NCBI GenBank assembly: GCA_900299345.1
Contig: OMJM01000047.1
Span: 33,843 to 97,842 of the forward strand
Origin: a bacterium
GTDB lineage: Bacteria; Fibrobacterota; Fibrobacteria; UBA11236
Reading direction: 5' to 3'
DNA: 64,000 nucleotides
Every line of letters starts with the position of its first letter. Position 1 is the stretch's first letter. A model generated the notes under the pieces. That model saw nothing but the letters and a program-made list of their open reading frames with translations. It did no database searches and was not told the DNA's origin. Of this stretch, positions 47,291-57,802 are shown one piece after another. A program made the position numbers and the translations under genes.

Positions 47291-48465
47291 AATCTTGCCT
47301 CGCTGTACTTCTGCTCATGGCTCCTCTCTCATTCGGGCGTTCCGGACCGCAGCATCGATCATTGCGCCCCCTTTCCATGGGCAATGCTTTTGTTGCCGTG
47401 GTGGATGACAAGGACGCCCTGTACTACAACCCTGCGGGTCTCAACTTGATCAACTCTCTCGGCAGTTCCGGGCGTCCCAACATGGGTCCCTACCCCCGCG
47501 ATCGAATGGATCTCCGTGTCGATGTCGTGGGCAACACGATGCCCTTGCAGGATATTCCAGACTTCCTCAACTTTTACGACCACCACAAGGATTCCTTTTC
47601 CAGCAAAGACAAGGCGCTCTCCGACACCTCCTTCGCGGAGGATGCGACACCGTTCGATCGCAAACCTGTCGAAATCGGAGTCATGCACGGCGCAGTGTTC
47701 GCGATGCACAATTTCGGGTTTGCCTACTGGGCCGACGCCCGCGCGGCCCCCTACCCGGACGAGGGCATCGTGATTCCGCAGGCGGGTGTGCAAAAAATCG
47801 AGGTGGACGCGATGATTCAGATCGCAGGAGCGCGGAGTTTCATGAACAACCGCCTAGCGGTGGGAGTCGGCTACCGACTCGCAAACCGGCAAACCATCGA
47901 GAACTATCAAATTTCGGCGGAAGATTTTGCGAATGGCGATAAACTGGCAAGCTCTATCCGCGACACTTTGCTGGAGAAACTGGACAATGTCGGAGATCCC
48001 TCCAGCTAAGGGCACGGCATTGACGTCGGAGCACTGTGGCAACAATTCGACTGGTTGCGCTTCGGGGCTGCGTTCCAAAATGTCGGTATGTTTCTGAACG
48101 GCGACCCGGTGACTCCCGAATTCACCGTGGGCGCGGCAGCCACTCCCACCATTCTCCAGAAAGGAGGAAGATTCGCCCGCAAGATCAATTTTGCAGTGGA
48201 TCTGGAGGATCTGTTCAACAACGATCGCAATTACAAACCATTGAACAAAATCAACTTCGGCGCAGAGGTTGAACAATATCTGTGGTGGATCGCCAGCGCC
48301 CGTTTGGGAGCCGGCTTCAAGGGCGGATACTGGACGGCAGGCGTGGGCTTGTCTTTACTCAAGGCATTGCATATCGAAGCTGCCAGCTGGGCGGAGGAAG
48401 CTGGTTACTATACCGGCCAGACTGAAAACCGCTTCTATGCCCTGAACATTGCGCTCGGCGTGTAA
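47287..48465 (+). pseudogene. Outer-membrane protein (PorV/TraF-like barrel) split by in-frame TAA at 48007-48009
   Basis: RPLSMGNAFVAVVDDKDALYYNPAGLNLI; the same frame continues after TAA as GHGIDVGALWQQFDWLRFGAAFQNVGMFLNGDP...YALNIALGV. Confidence 0.75.
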
Positions 48466-48478
48466 ATGATGGTTTAAT

Positions 48479-49447
48479 TCAATCGCCCGTATACTTCACG
48501 ATGGCGCCGGTGACCCCAACGGCCCATGCGCGTCCGGTGTCAATTGCGTCCAAAGAAATCAGCGATGGAATGGAACCCGCGGATTCCAAATTCCATGAAA
48601 CCCCTCCATCCGTGGTTTTCAAGATGACTCCAGCATTCGCGGAAGCGCGGTTATATCCCACCGCCCAGCCCGTGTTTGCATTCACGAAATCAATCCCTCC
48701 CAGGACGTAATTCGTATCGATAGTTTGGGGTGTCCAGGTAGTTCCCCCATTGGTTGTATGAAGGATGGCGCTGCGGCCCGCAATCCATCCGTTGTTCAAA
48801 TCCCAAAAACGGACGGCATTCAAGTCTCGGGTCGTACCGCTGGTTTGCCGGTTCCAAGTGGTTCCACCATTGGTCGTCTTGAAAATGTCACCCCTGTCTC
48901 CCACCACCCAGCCATTCATCACATCGGCAAAAGTCACAGAAGTGAGCTCGATGGAGCCGCTAATGTTGGTGGGGGTTTGCCATGTAACCCCTCCATTCGT
49001 GGTCTTGCTCATGTAATCAGAACCTACAACCCAACCTGTGTATGCATCTGCGAAAAAAATGGAGTTCATGTCACTGCTTAATCTGTACTTATTCCAAGAC
49101 TCACCTCCATCGGTAGTCTTGAAGATGTAAGCGACTCCGTCGCTGTCCGAAAGCATCCAACCTAAGTTGAGATCCATGAAGCGTACGGCATGCGATTTCG
49201 ATCTGCTCCATGTTCCGGGAGATTTATTCACCCAGGTCGCGCCTCCATCCGTGGTTTTCAAAGTGACTTCCTCGTCTCCGACGGCCCACCCCGTCGTGGT
49301 ATTGACGAACTGAACCGATCGCAAAACGGTGACCGTTCCGCTCGATTGCGTCGTCCACCCGGTGCCGGATCCACCTCCTCCATTGCCGAGAATACAGCCG
49401 TCCAGCAACACCATTGCGCAAAGAGCAAAACTCAAAAGAGATTTCAT
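48479..49447 (-). CDS. Ycf48/BNR-like beta-propeller lipoprotein
   Basis: LLDGC lipobox; repeated TTDGGATW / TTNGGVTW / TTNGGTTW / TTDGGVSW blades with GWAVG. Confidence 0.85.
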   Translation of the reverse strand: MKSLLSFALCAMVLLDGCILGNGGGGSGTGWTTQSSGTVTVLRSVQFVNTTTGWAVGDEEVTLKTTDGGATWVNKSPGTWSRSKSHAVRFMDLNLGWMLSDSDGVAYIFKTTDGGESWNKYRLSSDMNSIFFADAYTGWVVGSDYMSKTTNGGVTWQTPTNISGSIELTSVTFADVMNGWVVGDRGDIFKTTNGGTTWNRQTSGTTRDLNAVRFWDLNNGWIAGRSAILHTTNGGTTWTPQTIDTNYVLGGIDFVNANTGWAVGYNRASANAGVILKTTDGGVSWNLESAGSIPSLISLDAIDTGRAWAVGVTGAIVKYTGD

Positions 49448-49529
49448 ATCGCCTCCATGGCCCTTTACATTGAATTTTCAGGATAAACTTAACATGCTGC
49501 CTGGTAATGAGACTTTTTAATTTCCACTC

Positions 49530-50069
49530 ATGGCCCCGCAGACCGATCCGGAAGAATTGCTCACACGGGTTTCCGACGACGATGCCACCGTGATTGGTCC
49601 CGTGGCGCGCAGGCAAGTTCATGGACATCCCGATATCATTCACCGTGCCGTACACATCATCGTCTTGAACGACGAAGGCCTCATGTTGTTGCAAAAACGT
49701 GCCGCTGACAAGGACATCATGCCCGGACGATGGGACACTTCCGTGGGAGGGCACGTGGGTTTCGGGCAGACGTACGAGGAAGCAGCCTTGCGGGAGGCGG
49801 AGGAAGAGCTGGGAGTTCGATTGAAGTCTGATATGTTGGAAGATCTATACTTGCTGAAAATCCGGGATCCGGTTGAATCGGAAAATATCCGGACATACTT
49901 CTGCCATCATTCCGGACCTTTTCAGCCCGACCCATCTGAAGTCGAATCGGTGCGTTTCTGGAGCCGGGCGGAAATCGAAGCCGCTCTGGGAACCCATATC
50001 TTCACTCCCAACTTCGAATCCGAATACACTGCCTTCATCGCCTGCCCCCGTGGAAATCTCCTGCGTTGA
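49530..50069 (+). CDS. NUDIX hydrolase
   Basis: GGHVGFGQTYEEAALREAEEELGV Nudix box. Confidence 0.95.
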   Translation: MAPQTDPEELLTRVSDDDATVIGPVARRQVHGHPDIIHRAVHIIVLNDEGLMLLQKRAADKDIMPGRWDTSVGGHVGFGQTYEEAALREAEEELGVRLKSDMLEDLYLLKIRDPVESENIRTYFCHHSGPFQPDPSEVESVRFWSRAEIEAALGTHIFTPNFESEYTAFIACPRGNLLR

Positions 50070-50782
50070 ATTCTTCCTTGCGTACCCACCACATTCATTT
50101 CGCGGAAACAGGTTCGACCATGGAAGCGGCACGTGCGGCTGCCTCCGGCCATGATTTCCTGCTGGTCACTGCGGAGAGGCAAACACAGGGTCGGGGGACC
50201 AAGGGCCGTGCATGGCAAAGCCCTCAAGGCAACATCTATCTCACGGCGGCGGTGCACAGGAACTTTCTCCCACCCGAACGCATGAGACTTTTCCCCCTTG
50301 AAGCGGGTCTTGCGCTCTGGGAAACGGCTGCATCCTTTCTGCCTCCCGCCCAGCGGAATGGTCTGCGATTGAAATGGCCGAATGATTTGCTATGGAATCA
50401 GCGCAAGGTTGCGGGCATGCTGATGGAATCCACCGGAGATTACCTGCTCATCGGCGCGGGAATCAATATTGGATTGGCTCCCGAAGTTTCCGATGGCGGG
50501 ACTGCCAGCGCCGCATTGATCGAAGCCGGAGCCGATCCAGAATGTGGTTTACCACTGGCCAAAGATTTCTTCGAACACCTCCGAAAAGCCCTGACTTTAG
50601 CCCTGAGGCAAACATTGCTGGAAGAGTGGAAACTCAAGGCCTTGTGGGAGGTTCCCCTGCGGCTTCGTGACCGTCCGGGACAATCTGCAGTGTTGCCTGT
50701 GGACATAAATAGCGAAGGTCATTTGCGGGTGCGTTTCAACGACGGCCACGAAGAATGGCTGGTGTCTGAATATTTGACCTAA
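50066..50782 (+). CDS. birA: Biotin-[acetyl-CoA-carboxylase] ligase
   Basis: ETGSTMEAAR, AERQTQGRGTKGRAWQSPQGNIYLTA, LKWPNDLLWNQRKVAGMLMES, GAGINIG. Confidence 0.93.
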   Translation: MNSSLRTHHIHFAETGSTMEAARAAASGHDFLLVTAERQTQGRGTKGRAWQSPQGNIYLTAAVHRNFLPPERMRLFPLEAGLALWETAASFLPPAQRNGLRLKWPNDLLWNQRKVAGMLMESTGDYLLIGAGINIGLAPEVSDGGTASAALIEAGADPECGLPLAKDFFEHLRKALTLALRQTLLEEWKLKALWEVPLRLRDRPGQSAVLPVDINSEGHLRVRFNDGHEEWLVSEYLT

Positions 50783-50792
50783 CTTTGCCCAC

Positions 50793-52067
50793 ATGAACAA
50801 TCCCTCCGGAAATTCCACTGCACGCATCTTGTTCGCCAGCTTGATAGGCACAGCCATAGAATTCTTCGACTTTTATATCTACGCCACCGCTGCCGTGCTG
50901 GTGTTCCCGCAGCTCTTCTTTCCCAAATCCGATCCCACCTCCGCAATCTTGCAATCGCTGGCAACCTTTGCCATTGCATTTTTCGCCCGACCCATCGGCT
51001 CCGCTTTGTTCGGACATTTTGGAGATCGCGTGGGACGCAAAGCCACCCTGGTAGCGGCATTGTTTACGATGGGACTATCCACGGTCATCATCGGCTTTCT
51101 GCCGACCTACGCTCAAATCGGAGTGTGGGCTCCCCTACTGCTGGCGTTGTGCCGCTTCGGTCAAGGCTTGGGTTTGGGTGGTGAATGGGGTGGTGCCGTG
51201 CTGCTCGCCACGGAAAATGCTCCACCCGGAAAACGCGCATGGTACGGCATGTTTCCTCAACTCGGCGCACCCATCGGTTTCATTCTCTCGAGCGGCGTGT
51301 TTCTCCTCTTGAGCGGATTCCTGACCAACGAACAATTCTTCAGCTTTGGCTGGCGCGTTCCATTTCTTGCCAGTGCGTTGTTGGTGGGGTTGGGTCTTTA
51401 TGTGCGCTTGAAACTGGAAGAGACGCCAGTATTCCGCAAGGCGATTGAACGCAACGAACGAACAGCCGTTCCCGTTCTGGAAGTATTCCGCAACCATGGT
51501 AAAACGCTGATCGTCGGAACCATGCTGGCCATCACGGTGTTCGTGACTTTTTACCTCATGACCGTATTTGCGCTGACGTGGGGAACCAAGTCGCTCGGCT
51601 ATTCACGCGATCAATTCCTGTGGATGCAAATGTTCAGCATGCTGTTCTTTGCGTTGACCATTCCCATTGCCAGCGTCTGGGCGGACAAGCACGGCCGCCG
51701 TGTCACGCAGATGTGGATCAATGCCGCAATTTTCCTGTTCGGTCTCATCTACGCTCCACTCTTCGGCTCAGGCAGCACCGCATTGGTGGTTCTCTTTCTC
51801 GCAATGGGACTTTCCTTGATGGGTTTGTGTTACGGCCCCTTGGGCACGTTGCTTTCGGAGCTATTCCCCACCAAGGTGCGCTATACAGGCGCTTCACTGA
51901 CCTTCAACCTCGCAGGCATTTTCGGAGCCTCGCTCGCCCCTTATGCCGCCACGTGGCTGGCCACGCATTATGGACTTCAATTTGTGGGCTATTACCTGTC
52001 TGCGGCCGCCGTGATCACTCTGATTGCTTTAGGGCTGACCCGGGAGACTCTACATGAGAGTCTGTGA
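50793..52067 (+). CDS. MFS transporter, metabolite:H+ symporter type
   Basis: IGTAIEFFDFYIYATAA, GHFGDRVGRKATLV, RFGQGLGLGGEWGGAVLLATENAP. Confidence 0.93.
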   Translation: MNNPSGNSTARILFASLIGTAIEFFDFYIYATAAVLVFPQLFFPKSDPTSAILQSLATFAIAFFARPIGSALFGHFGDRVGRKATLVAALFTMGLSTVIIGFLPTYAQIGVWAPLLLALCRFGQGLGLGGEWGGAVLLATENAPPGKRAWYGMFPQLGAPIGFILSSGVFLLLSGFLTNEQFFSFGWRVPFLASALLVGLGLYVRLKLEETPVFRKAIERNERTAVPVLEVFRNHGKTLIVGTMLAITVFVTFYLMTVFALTWGTKSLGYSRDQFLWMQMFSMLFFALTIPIASVWADKHGRRVTQMWINAAIFLFGLIYAPLFGSGSTALVVLFLAMGLSLMGLCYGPLGTLLSELFPTKVRYTGASLTFNLAGIFGASLAPYAATWLATHYGLQFVGYYLSAAAVITLIALGLTRETLHESL

Positions 52068-52094
52068 TTTTGAAGTTCGCGTCGATTATACGCG

Positions 52095-52514
52095 CTAATT
52101 AACCACTTCGCTGACCGTCTCGATCTGGATCTTCGGATCCAACGAGGCGATGGCGGAGCAGTATTTCTCGACAGACAAGCTTACAGCCTTTTCGACTTTG
52201 GCCTTGTCCACGTTCTTTCCGCGGACGCGGAACACAAAGCGGACTTTGGTGAAAGGCGCCGGGACGGCATCCTTCGTGCGATCCCCTTCCACCTCGACTT
52301 CCAACGCATCGAACTCCACACGGGACTTCTTGAGAATATTCACGACATCAATGCCGGAACAACCTCCGAGAGACGCCAGCAACACCTGCATGGGACGGAA
52401 ACCGCTTTCATCCCCACCAATGGATTTGGAAGCGCCGATGGAAAAGGCATAGCCGTTGTCCGGGCTTTTGGCTTCGAAGTGAAAATCCGGGGTTCCGGTC
52501 AACGTGATCTTCAT
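52095..52514 (-). CDS. OsmC family protein
   Basis: RPMQVLLASLGGCSGIDVVNIL, VRFVFRVRGKNVD, KYCSAIASL. Confidence 0.9.
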   Translation of the reverse strand: MKITLTGTPDFHFEAKSPDNGYAFSIGASKSIGGDESGFRPMQVLLASLGGCSGIDVVNILKKSRVEFDALEVEVEGDRTKDAVPAPFTKVRFVFRVRGKNVDKAKVEKAVSLSVEKYCSAIASLDPKIQIETVSEVVN

Positions 52515-52522
52515 AAGGACAC

Positions 52523-53995
52523 CTAGACGAAAGCCTTCACGAATTCCTGCACCGAAGGATACTTCTCCAGCGCCTGGATGGCTGCCTGCATCTGGTTGGC
52601 TTCGGTGAGGTTGGACAGATAACGCCGGAAGCGGCCTGCCGCCTTATGATATTCCGGGGGCAGGATGAGCTCTTCACGCCGCGTACCGGACATGCCGATG
52701 TCAATGGCCGGGTAGATCCGCTTTTCCGCCAGACGGCGGTTGAGCACCAGTTCCATATTGCCCGTGCCTTTGAACTCCTGAAAAATCACTTCGTCCATTT
52801 GCGAACCGGTCTGCACCAGCGCCGTGGCGATAATGGTCAGACTCCCGCCTTCTTCGATCTTACGTGCAGCACCGAAGAACTTCTTGGGTTCTTGCAAAGC
52901 CTTGGCGTCCACACCTCCGGACAAGGTGCGGCCGGAAGACTTGAGCTGGTTGTTATAGGCGCGCGCCATGCGCGTGATCGAATCCAACAGGATGACCACA
53001 TCCTTGCCGCGTTCCACGCGACGCTCCGCCATTTCAAACACCATCTGCGTAAGCGTGATATGCTCCTCAATGGGTTTGTCGAGACAGGAGGCGTAAATCT
53101 TGCCCTTGATGCGGCGCGTCAGGTGGGTGACTTCCTCGGGGCGCTCGTCGATGAGCAGCAGGAAAATCTCCGCTTCCGGATGATTATTCGCGATGCCGTT
53201 CGCAATCTTCTCCATCAGAATGGTTTTACCCGTGCGCGGCGGCGCGACGATCAAGCCGCGCTGACCTTTGCCGATGGGCGTCAACAGTTCGAGCAACGTC
53301 ATGCTCTTGTCGTCGTCCTTAGGGGAAGACAGATGGTAAAACTCATGCGGGTTGACGCTGGTCAACGTGTGGAAATGCGAGGACGGTTTCCAGGTTTCAA
53401 TAGGTTCGTCCTGAATCGCGATCAGGTGCGTCACCACTTTCTGCCGGTGATTACGCTTGGCGCGAACCACGGCCTGAATCTTGTGGCCCGTACGCAACCC
53501 GTTGCGTTGCACCATCTCGCGCGGAATGACCATATCGGCTTCCTGCGCCTGAAAATTCATACGCTCCGAGCGCATGAACCCGTGTCCCGCTTCCACAATC
53601 TGAATCAGGCCGGTGTATTCCTCCGCCTCGGAACGCGGGTCGAAATCAGCGGAGAAATCAAGTCCTCCCTGACGTTTCCCGGGTTTGACCCGGTTCATCA
53701 GACGATTAAGCTTATTGCGTTTACGGCTCCGGCGGAGACTGTCGTTGGACTCGTGCGAAATCTGGGAAAGATTCTCAATCTGGCGTATCGGGTCGTGCCG
53801 ACGCTGCCGGGGCTTTCCATTTTCCACAGGTTGTTGTGGCTGCCCCTCTTCGCCTTCACCTTCTCCTTCGTCATCGAACTCCGAATCGTCGTCCAACTCG
53901 TCTTCAGCTTCAACGGGCTGGGCGTAATACTCTTCCTCTTCGGCGCTCATCGAGACGCCATCCTCGGAATTTTCCATGGAATTCTGTTCCTGCAT
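52523..53995 (-). CDS. rho: Transcription termination factor Rho with acidic N-terminal extension
   Basis: [82 protein letters not shown]. Confidence 0.98.
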   Translation of the reverse strand: MQEQNSMENSEDGVSMSAEEEEYYAQPVEAEDELDDDSEFDDEGEGEGEEGQPQQPVENGKPRQRRHDPIRQIENLSQISHESNDSLRRSRKRNKLNRLMNRVKPGKRQGGLDFSADFDPRSEAEEYTGLIQIVEAGHGFMRSERMNFQAQEADMVIPREMVQRNGLRTGHKIQAVVRAKRNHRQKVVTHLIAIQDEPIETWKPSSHFHTLTSVNPHEFYHLSSPKDDDKSMTLLELLTPIGKGQRGLIVAPPRTGKTILMEKIANGIANNHPEAEIFLLLIDERPEEVTHLTRRIKGKIYASCLDKPIEEHITLTQMVFEMAERRVERGKDVVILLDSITRMARAYNNQLKSSGRTLSGGVDAKALQEPKKFFGAARKIEEGGSLTIIATALVQTGSQMDEVIFQEFKGTGNMELVLNRRLAEKRIYPAIDIGMSGTRREELILPPEYHKAAGRFRRYLSNLTEANQMQAAIQALEKYPSVQEFVKAFV

Positions 53996-54124
53996 GCGAA
54001 AAAACCCTTGCGGGGGTACAAAACCAAAAACCGTAGTTTCCAGCGATTTAAAGCGGGATTTGAGCCCTCAGTGGCTCATCAGTCGGAAGTAAATATACAC
54101 TCCCGAAAGCGGAAAACAACGCCT

Positions 54125-54370
54125 TTAGCGGGGGTTGTAATTGTTCATAACCGCCATCATCCCGACTAAACACGCCATAATCACCCCTCCCGTGATAATC
54201 TGTTCCCGATGGTTGAACTGGTGTTTTACCACTAAGACAGTATCACCACGATTGAGGGGACGTGATGCGGCTTTGGCGGTGTCGGGCATCACTTTTGTAA
54301 AAGTCGTGTCCTGCGAAAACGCCATGCCCGTCAAGAACAGCAGAACGATCGCAGGATGGCAGCGCGCCAT
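54125..54370 (-). CDS. Small hypothetical membrane protein
   Basis: MARCHPAIVLLFLTGMAFSQDTT...; signal-like N-terminus and C-terminal TM; downstream of and overlapped by the end region of gatB. Confidence 0.5.
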   Translation of the reverse strand: MARCHPAIVLLFLTGMAFSQDTTFTKVMPDTAKAASRPLNRGDTVLVVKHQFNHREQIITGGVIMACLVGMMAVMNNYNPR

Positions 54371-54380
54371 GAAACGCGCC

Positions 54381-55832
54381 CTACCCTGCCAACATTTTCT
54401 GCAATAGGGCATTCACCTGTTCCGGACTGGCCTTGCCCTGACAGGCCTTCATGACCTGTCCCACGAAATAGCCGAATAGTTTGACTTTGCCGCTGCGATA
54501 TTCCGCCACCTTGCCGGGATCCTGATCCATGACCTGCCGGATGAAGTTTTCGATGACTGAGGAATCGCTGATGACCGAGAGATTCTTCTCCTGCACGATT
54601 TGCGCTGGCGGCTTGCCTTCTTCCACCATGTGCTCGAATACCGTCTTGGCGATCTTGCCGGAAATGGTTCCCGACTGAATCAGATTGATCATTTCGCCGA
54701 GATGTTGAGGAGTAAACTTCACATCGGTAATGGCAAGATTGCTGTCTTTGAGCACACGCAGCACCTCGCCCATGACCCAGTTCGAGGCCGCCTTTCTGTC
54801 GGACGTCACGGCGCACACGCCTTCGAAGAACTCGGAGACGGCCTTTTCACGCGTCAACACGTCCGCATCATACGGTGGCACCCCATAGCTCTCGACATAG
54901 CGCTTGCGACGCGCTTCAGGCAATTCCGGCAGACCTGAGCGCACCAGCTCGACGTCGGATTCCGTCACATTCAGACGCACTAAATCCGGTTCCGGGAAAT
55001 AGCGGTAATCCTGAGCGTCCTCCTTGCTGCGATTGGGAACCGTGACGCCCTTGGCCACATCCCACCGCTTGGTTTCCCGGCGAATAACTCCACCCTGATC
55101 AAGAATGCTCGCCTGCAATTCGATCTCCGCTTCCAACGCTTTCTCGAGATTATGGAAGGAGTTCATGTTCTTGAGTTCCACGCGCTCGCCGAAAGGCGCG
55201 TTCTCGTCCTTTCGGAGCGACACATTGGCGTCGCAGCGCAAATTGCCGCGTTCCATGTTCGCGTCGCAGATCTCCAGGTACTCGAGAATCTGCTTGAGCT
55301 TCTCCAGATAGAGGTAGGCTTCCCGCGGCGACCGGAGATCGGGATCGGAGACGATTTCAATCAGGGGCGTGCCGCAGCGGTTGGCGTCGAACAGAGAATC
55401 GTTGACCGTAAGGTCGTGAATAAGCTTTCCGGCGTCCTCTTCCATGTGAATACGCGTCAGGCCGATGCGCTTGCGGGTGCCGTCTTCAAGGTCGATTTCC
55501 AACGCGCCGCCAGTACAAATGGGCTTATCGTAAAACGGCGAGCCCCCCTGTTGGGTAATTTGGTAGCCCTTGGGAAGATCGGGATAGAAGTAATTCTTGC
55601 GTGTCCACATGGGACGGGATTCGATGTTTGCCCCGCAGGCGAGTCCCATCTTCATGGCGCTTTCCACGGCTGTGGCGTTGGGCACCGGTAACGTTCCAGG
55701 CATACCGAGACACACGGGGCACACCAAGGTGTTCGGCTCCGCACCGAATTCGACCTTGCAACCGCAAAACATCTTCGTGTTCGTGGAAAGCTGGGCGTGA
55801 ACTTCCAAGCCAATGACAATACTGTAAGACAT
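54381..55832 (-). CDS. gatB: Asp/Glu-tRNA amidotransferase subunit B
   Basis: VIGLEVHAQLSTNTKMFCGC, CPVCLGMPGTLPVPN, YFYPDLPKGYQITQ, EEDAGKLIHD. Confidence 0.98.
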   Translation of the reverse strand: MSYSIVIGLEVHAQLSTNTKMFCGCKVEFGAEPNTLVCPVCLGMPGTLPVPNATAVESAMKMGLACGANIESRPMWTRKNYFYPDLPKGYQITQQGGSPFYDKPICTGGALEIDLEDGTRKRIGLTRIHMEEDAGKLIHDLTVNDSLFDANRCGTPLIEIVSDPDLRSPREAYLYLEKLKQILEYLEICDANMERGNLRCDANVSLRKDENAPFGERVELKNMNSFHNLEKALEAEIELQASILDQGGVIRRETKRWDVAKGVTVPNRSKEDAQDYRYFPEPDLVRLNVTESDVELVRSGLPELPEARRKRYVESYGVPPYDADVLTREKAVSEFFEGVCAVTSDRKAASNWVMGEVLRVLKDSNLAITDVKFTPQHLGEMINLIQSGTISGKIAKTVFEHMVEEGKPPAQIVQEKNLSVISDSSVIENFIRQVMDQDPGKVAEYRSGKVKLFGYFVGQVMKACQGKASPEQVNALLQKMLAG

Positions 55833-55863
55833 GATAAGCAAAGTTAGCTTTCACGCCCACTTT

Positions 55864-56568
55864 ATGTCTCTTCCCGCAGGCCTTTCGTCCTATGAATTCC
55901 AGCGTTCGCTGACACCCAGCCGCGATCTTCCGCATTATCATCACCTGCGGCTGCTCAAAGACACACAAGGACTGCCATTGCTGGCTCAGGAACCACAGGC
56001 AGGACTTTCGGCATTAAATCTCCCCGACTTCTTTGGTAAACGGGGACTGATTGAGATCGAAGTGGGTTGCGGCAAAGGAACCTTCATGCTGGCCTATTGC
56101 GAACGCCATCCAGAACTCCCGTTTCTTGCTCTGGAAAAAGAAGCCGAGATCGCCTATCAGGCCGCGGAGCGCCTCTCGCGCCGGTCACAACTCCAACACG
56201 CCCGAGTGGTGCTGGGAGATGCTTTCATCTTCCTGCGCGACTTCCTGCCTGATTCCTGCACGCAAGCCGTGCACGTTTACTTTCCCGATCCCTGGCCGAA
56301 GAAGCGGCATCACAAGCACCGTATCATGCGCGCCGAATTCCTGGAGCAGGTCCGGCGCGTGGCCATTCCGGAAGCGGTGTTGTATTTCGGTACGGACCAT
56401 GAGGATTACAACCGGGAAACCCAGGAACTTTTCTCCGCCACGCCCTGGCTGGAAATGTTGAATCCGAATGCGGAACCTACGGAAGGGATTCAGACCAACT
56501 TCGAGATCAAATATCGGAAGGTTGGAAAGCCGGTGTATCGCTGCGTCTTGAAAGTCAATAAAGAATGA
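55864..56568 (+). CDS. trmB: tRNA (guanine-N7)-methyltransferase
   Basis: IEIEVGCGKGTFML, VHVYFPDPWPKKRHHKHRIM, YFGTDHEDY. Confidence 0.95.
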   Translation: MSLPAGLSSYEFQRSLTPSRDLPHYHHLRLLKDTQGLPLLAQEPQAGLSALNLPDFFGKRGLIEIEVGCGKGTFMLAYCERHPELPFLALEKEAEIAYQAAERLSRRSQLQHARVVLGDAFIFLRDFLPDSCTQAVHVYFPDPWPKKRHHKHRIMRAEFLEQVRRVAIPEAVLYFGTDHEDYNRETQELFSATPWLEMLNPNAEPTEGIQTNFEIKYRKVGKPVYRCVLKVNKE

Positions 56569-56686
56569 ATCTCTTTTAATTTCACCAAAAAACGACAATT
56601 TAAGGCGTGCGCCTTTCATGTCCATGCCCTATATTTTCAATCAATACGTCTAGGATTTTTCACAGTTCCAAAACATGGAGGCAGTC

Positions 56687-57802
56687 ATGAGAACATTTCG
56701 CGCAGTTTCAATGCAAACCACCGCGTTGATTGCGGGACTTTTGGTTCTGAGTTGCAATCAGGGAGAATACAGCGCATCTACCAATCCACAAGCCGCAAAT
56801 CCCCAAACGTTCACAGGCGCTTCTACAATACCCACCTCTTACAATCTCGATTTGCCCCTGATGTCGCAGCAGGCGCTGCAGCATGTCATACAGGCGCAAA
56901 ACCTGCATACAACGGAACTGCTGGCACATCGCCATGTCGTAGGCACAGGATCAGGTGTGGACGAACAGGGACGCCCTTCAATCGTGGTGCTGGTTGAAAA
57001 CACTGACGTGAACGACCTCCCCAAACAGTTGGAAGGGCTGCCTGTGACCGTGGTGGTTAGCGGCCGCATTAACGCTTTAGCGGGTGCTCCTTCAAGTTGC
57101 GCAGTTACCCGCACAGCGAAGTTTGCGCGCCCAGTACCTATCGGCATTTCCACGGGACACCCGCTCATCACCGCGGGCACCATCGGCGCACGAGTGAAGA
57201 ATTCAGCGGGTCAGCTTTTTGCCTTGAGCAACAATCACGTTTATGCCGCCATAAATTCGGCTTTAATCGGCGACAGGGTTTTGCAGCCGGGTACGTACGA
57301 TGGGGGCAAAAATCCCGCCGATTCCATCGGCAGACTTTCCGCTTTCGAACCCATCAAATTCTGCGACGCCGCAGGCAACTGCCCGTCCAATACTATTGAT
57401 GCGGCCATCGCCTCCACAACCACGGCACTTGTGGGCAACGCGACCCCCTGCGATGGTTATGGTACGCCCAAGAAAACCACGGTAGCCGCCACAGTAGGTT
57501 TGAAGGTGCAGAAGTACGGCCGTACCACCGGATTGACATCAGGCCAGATTTCCGCCATAAACGTCTCCGTAAAAGTCTCCTATGGTACTGACGCTTCTGG
57601 TAACGCCTTGACCGCGCTTTTCACCGGGCAGGTGTACATCCAGAAAGGTGGCTTCAGCGACGGCGGAGATTCGGGTTCGCTCATCGTTTCGAGTACCGGA
57701 AATCCTGTTGCACTTCTTTTCGCCGGCAGTACGAATAGCACCATTGGCAATCCCATTTCCAGCGTACTGAGCCGGTTCGGCGTCACCATCGACGGGACGT
57801 GA
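56687..57802 (+). CDS. Nal1/trypsin-like secreted serine peptidase (lipoprotein-like)
   Basis: LVLSC lipobox-like; candidate triad FALSNNHVYA (His), TIDAAIA (Asp), GGDSGSLIV (Ser). Confidence 0.75.
   Translation: MRTFRAVSMQTTALIAGLLVLSCNQGEYSASTNPQAANPQTFTGASTIPTSYNLDLPLMSQQALQHVIQAQNLHTTELLAHRHVVGTGSGVDEQGRPSIVVLVENTDVNDLPKQLEGLPVTVVVSGRINALAGAPSSCAVTRTAKFARPVPIGISTGHPLITAGTIGARVKNSAGQLFALSNNHVYAAINSALIGDRVLQPGTYDGGKNPADSIGRLSAFEPIKFCDAAGNCPSNTIDAAIASTTTALVGNATPCDGYGTPKKTTVAATVGLKVQKYGRTTGLTSGQISAINVSVKVSYGTDASGNALTALFTGQVYIQKGGFSDGGDSGSLIVSSTGNPVALLFAGSTNSTIGNPISSVLSRFGVTIDGT

Noticed and set aside
54050-54100. CTGATGA followed by a small stem in the rho leader, resembling a hammerhead ribozyme core
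   Set aside because: The required GAAA after stem II and the rest of the core are absent (TCAAAT instead).
52646-54169. 507-aa plus-strand ORF
   Set aside because: Antisense to rho across its length; rho is unambiguous and the ORF lacks recognisable motifs.
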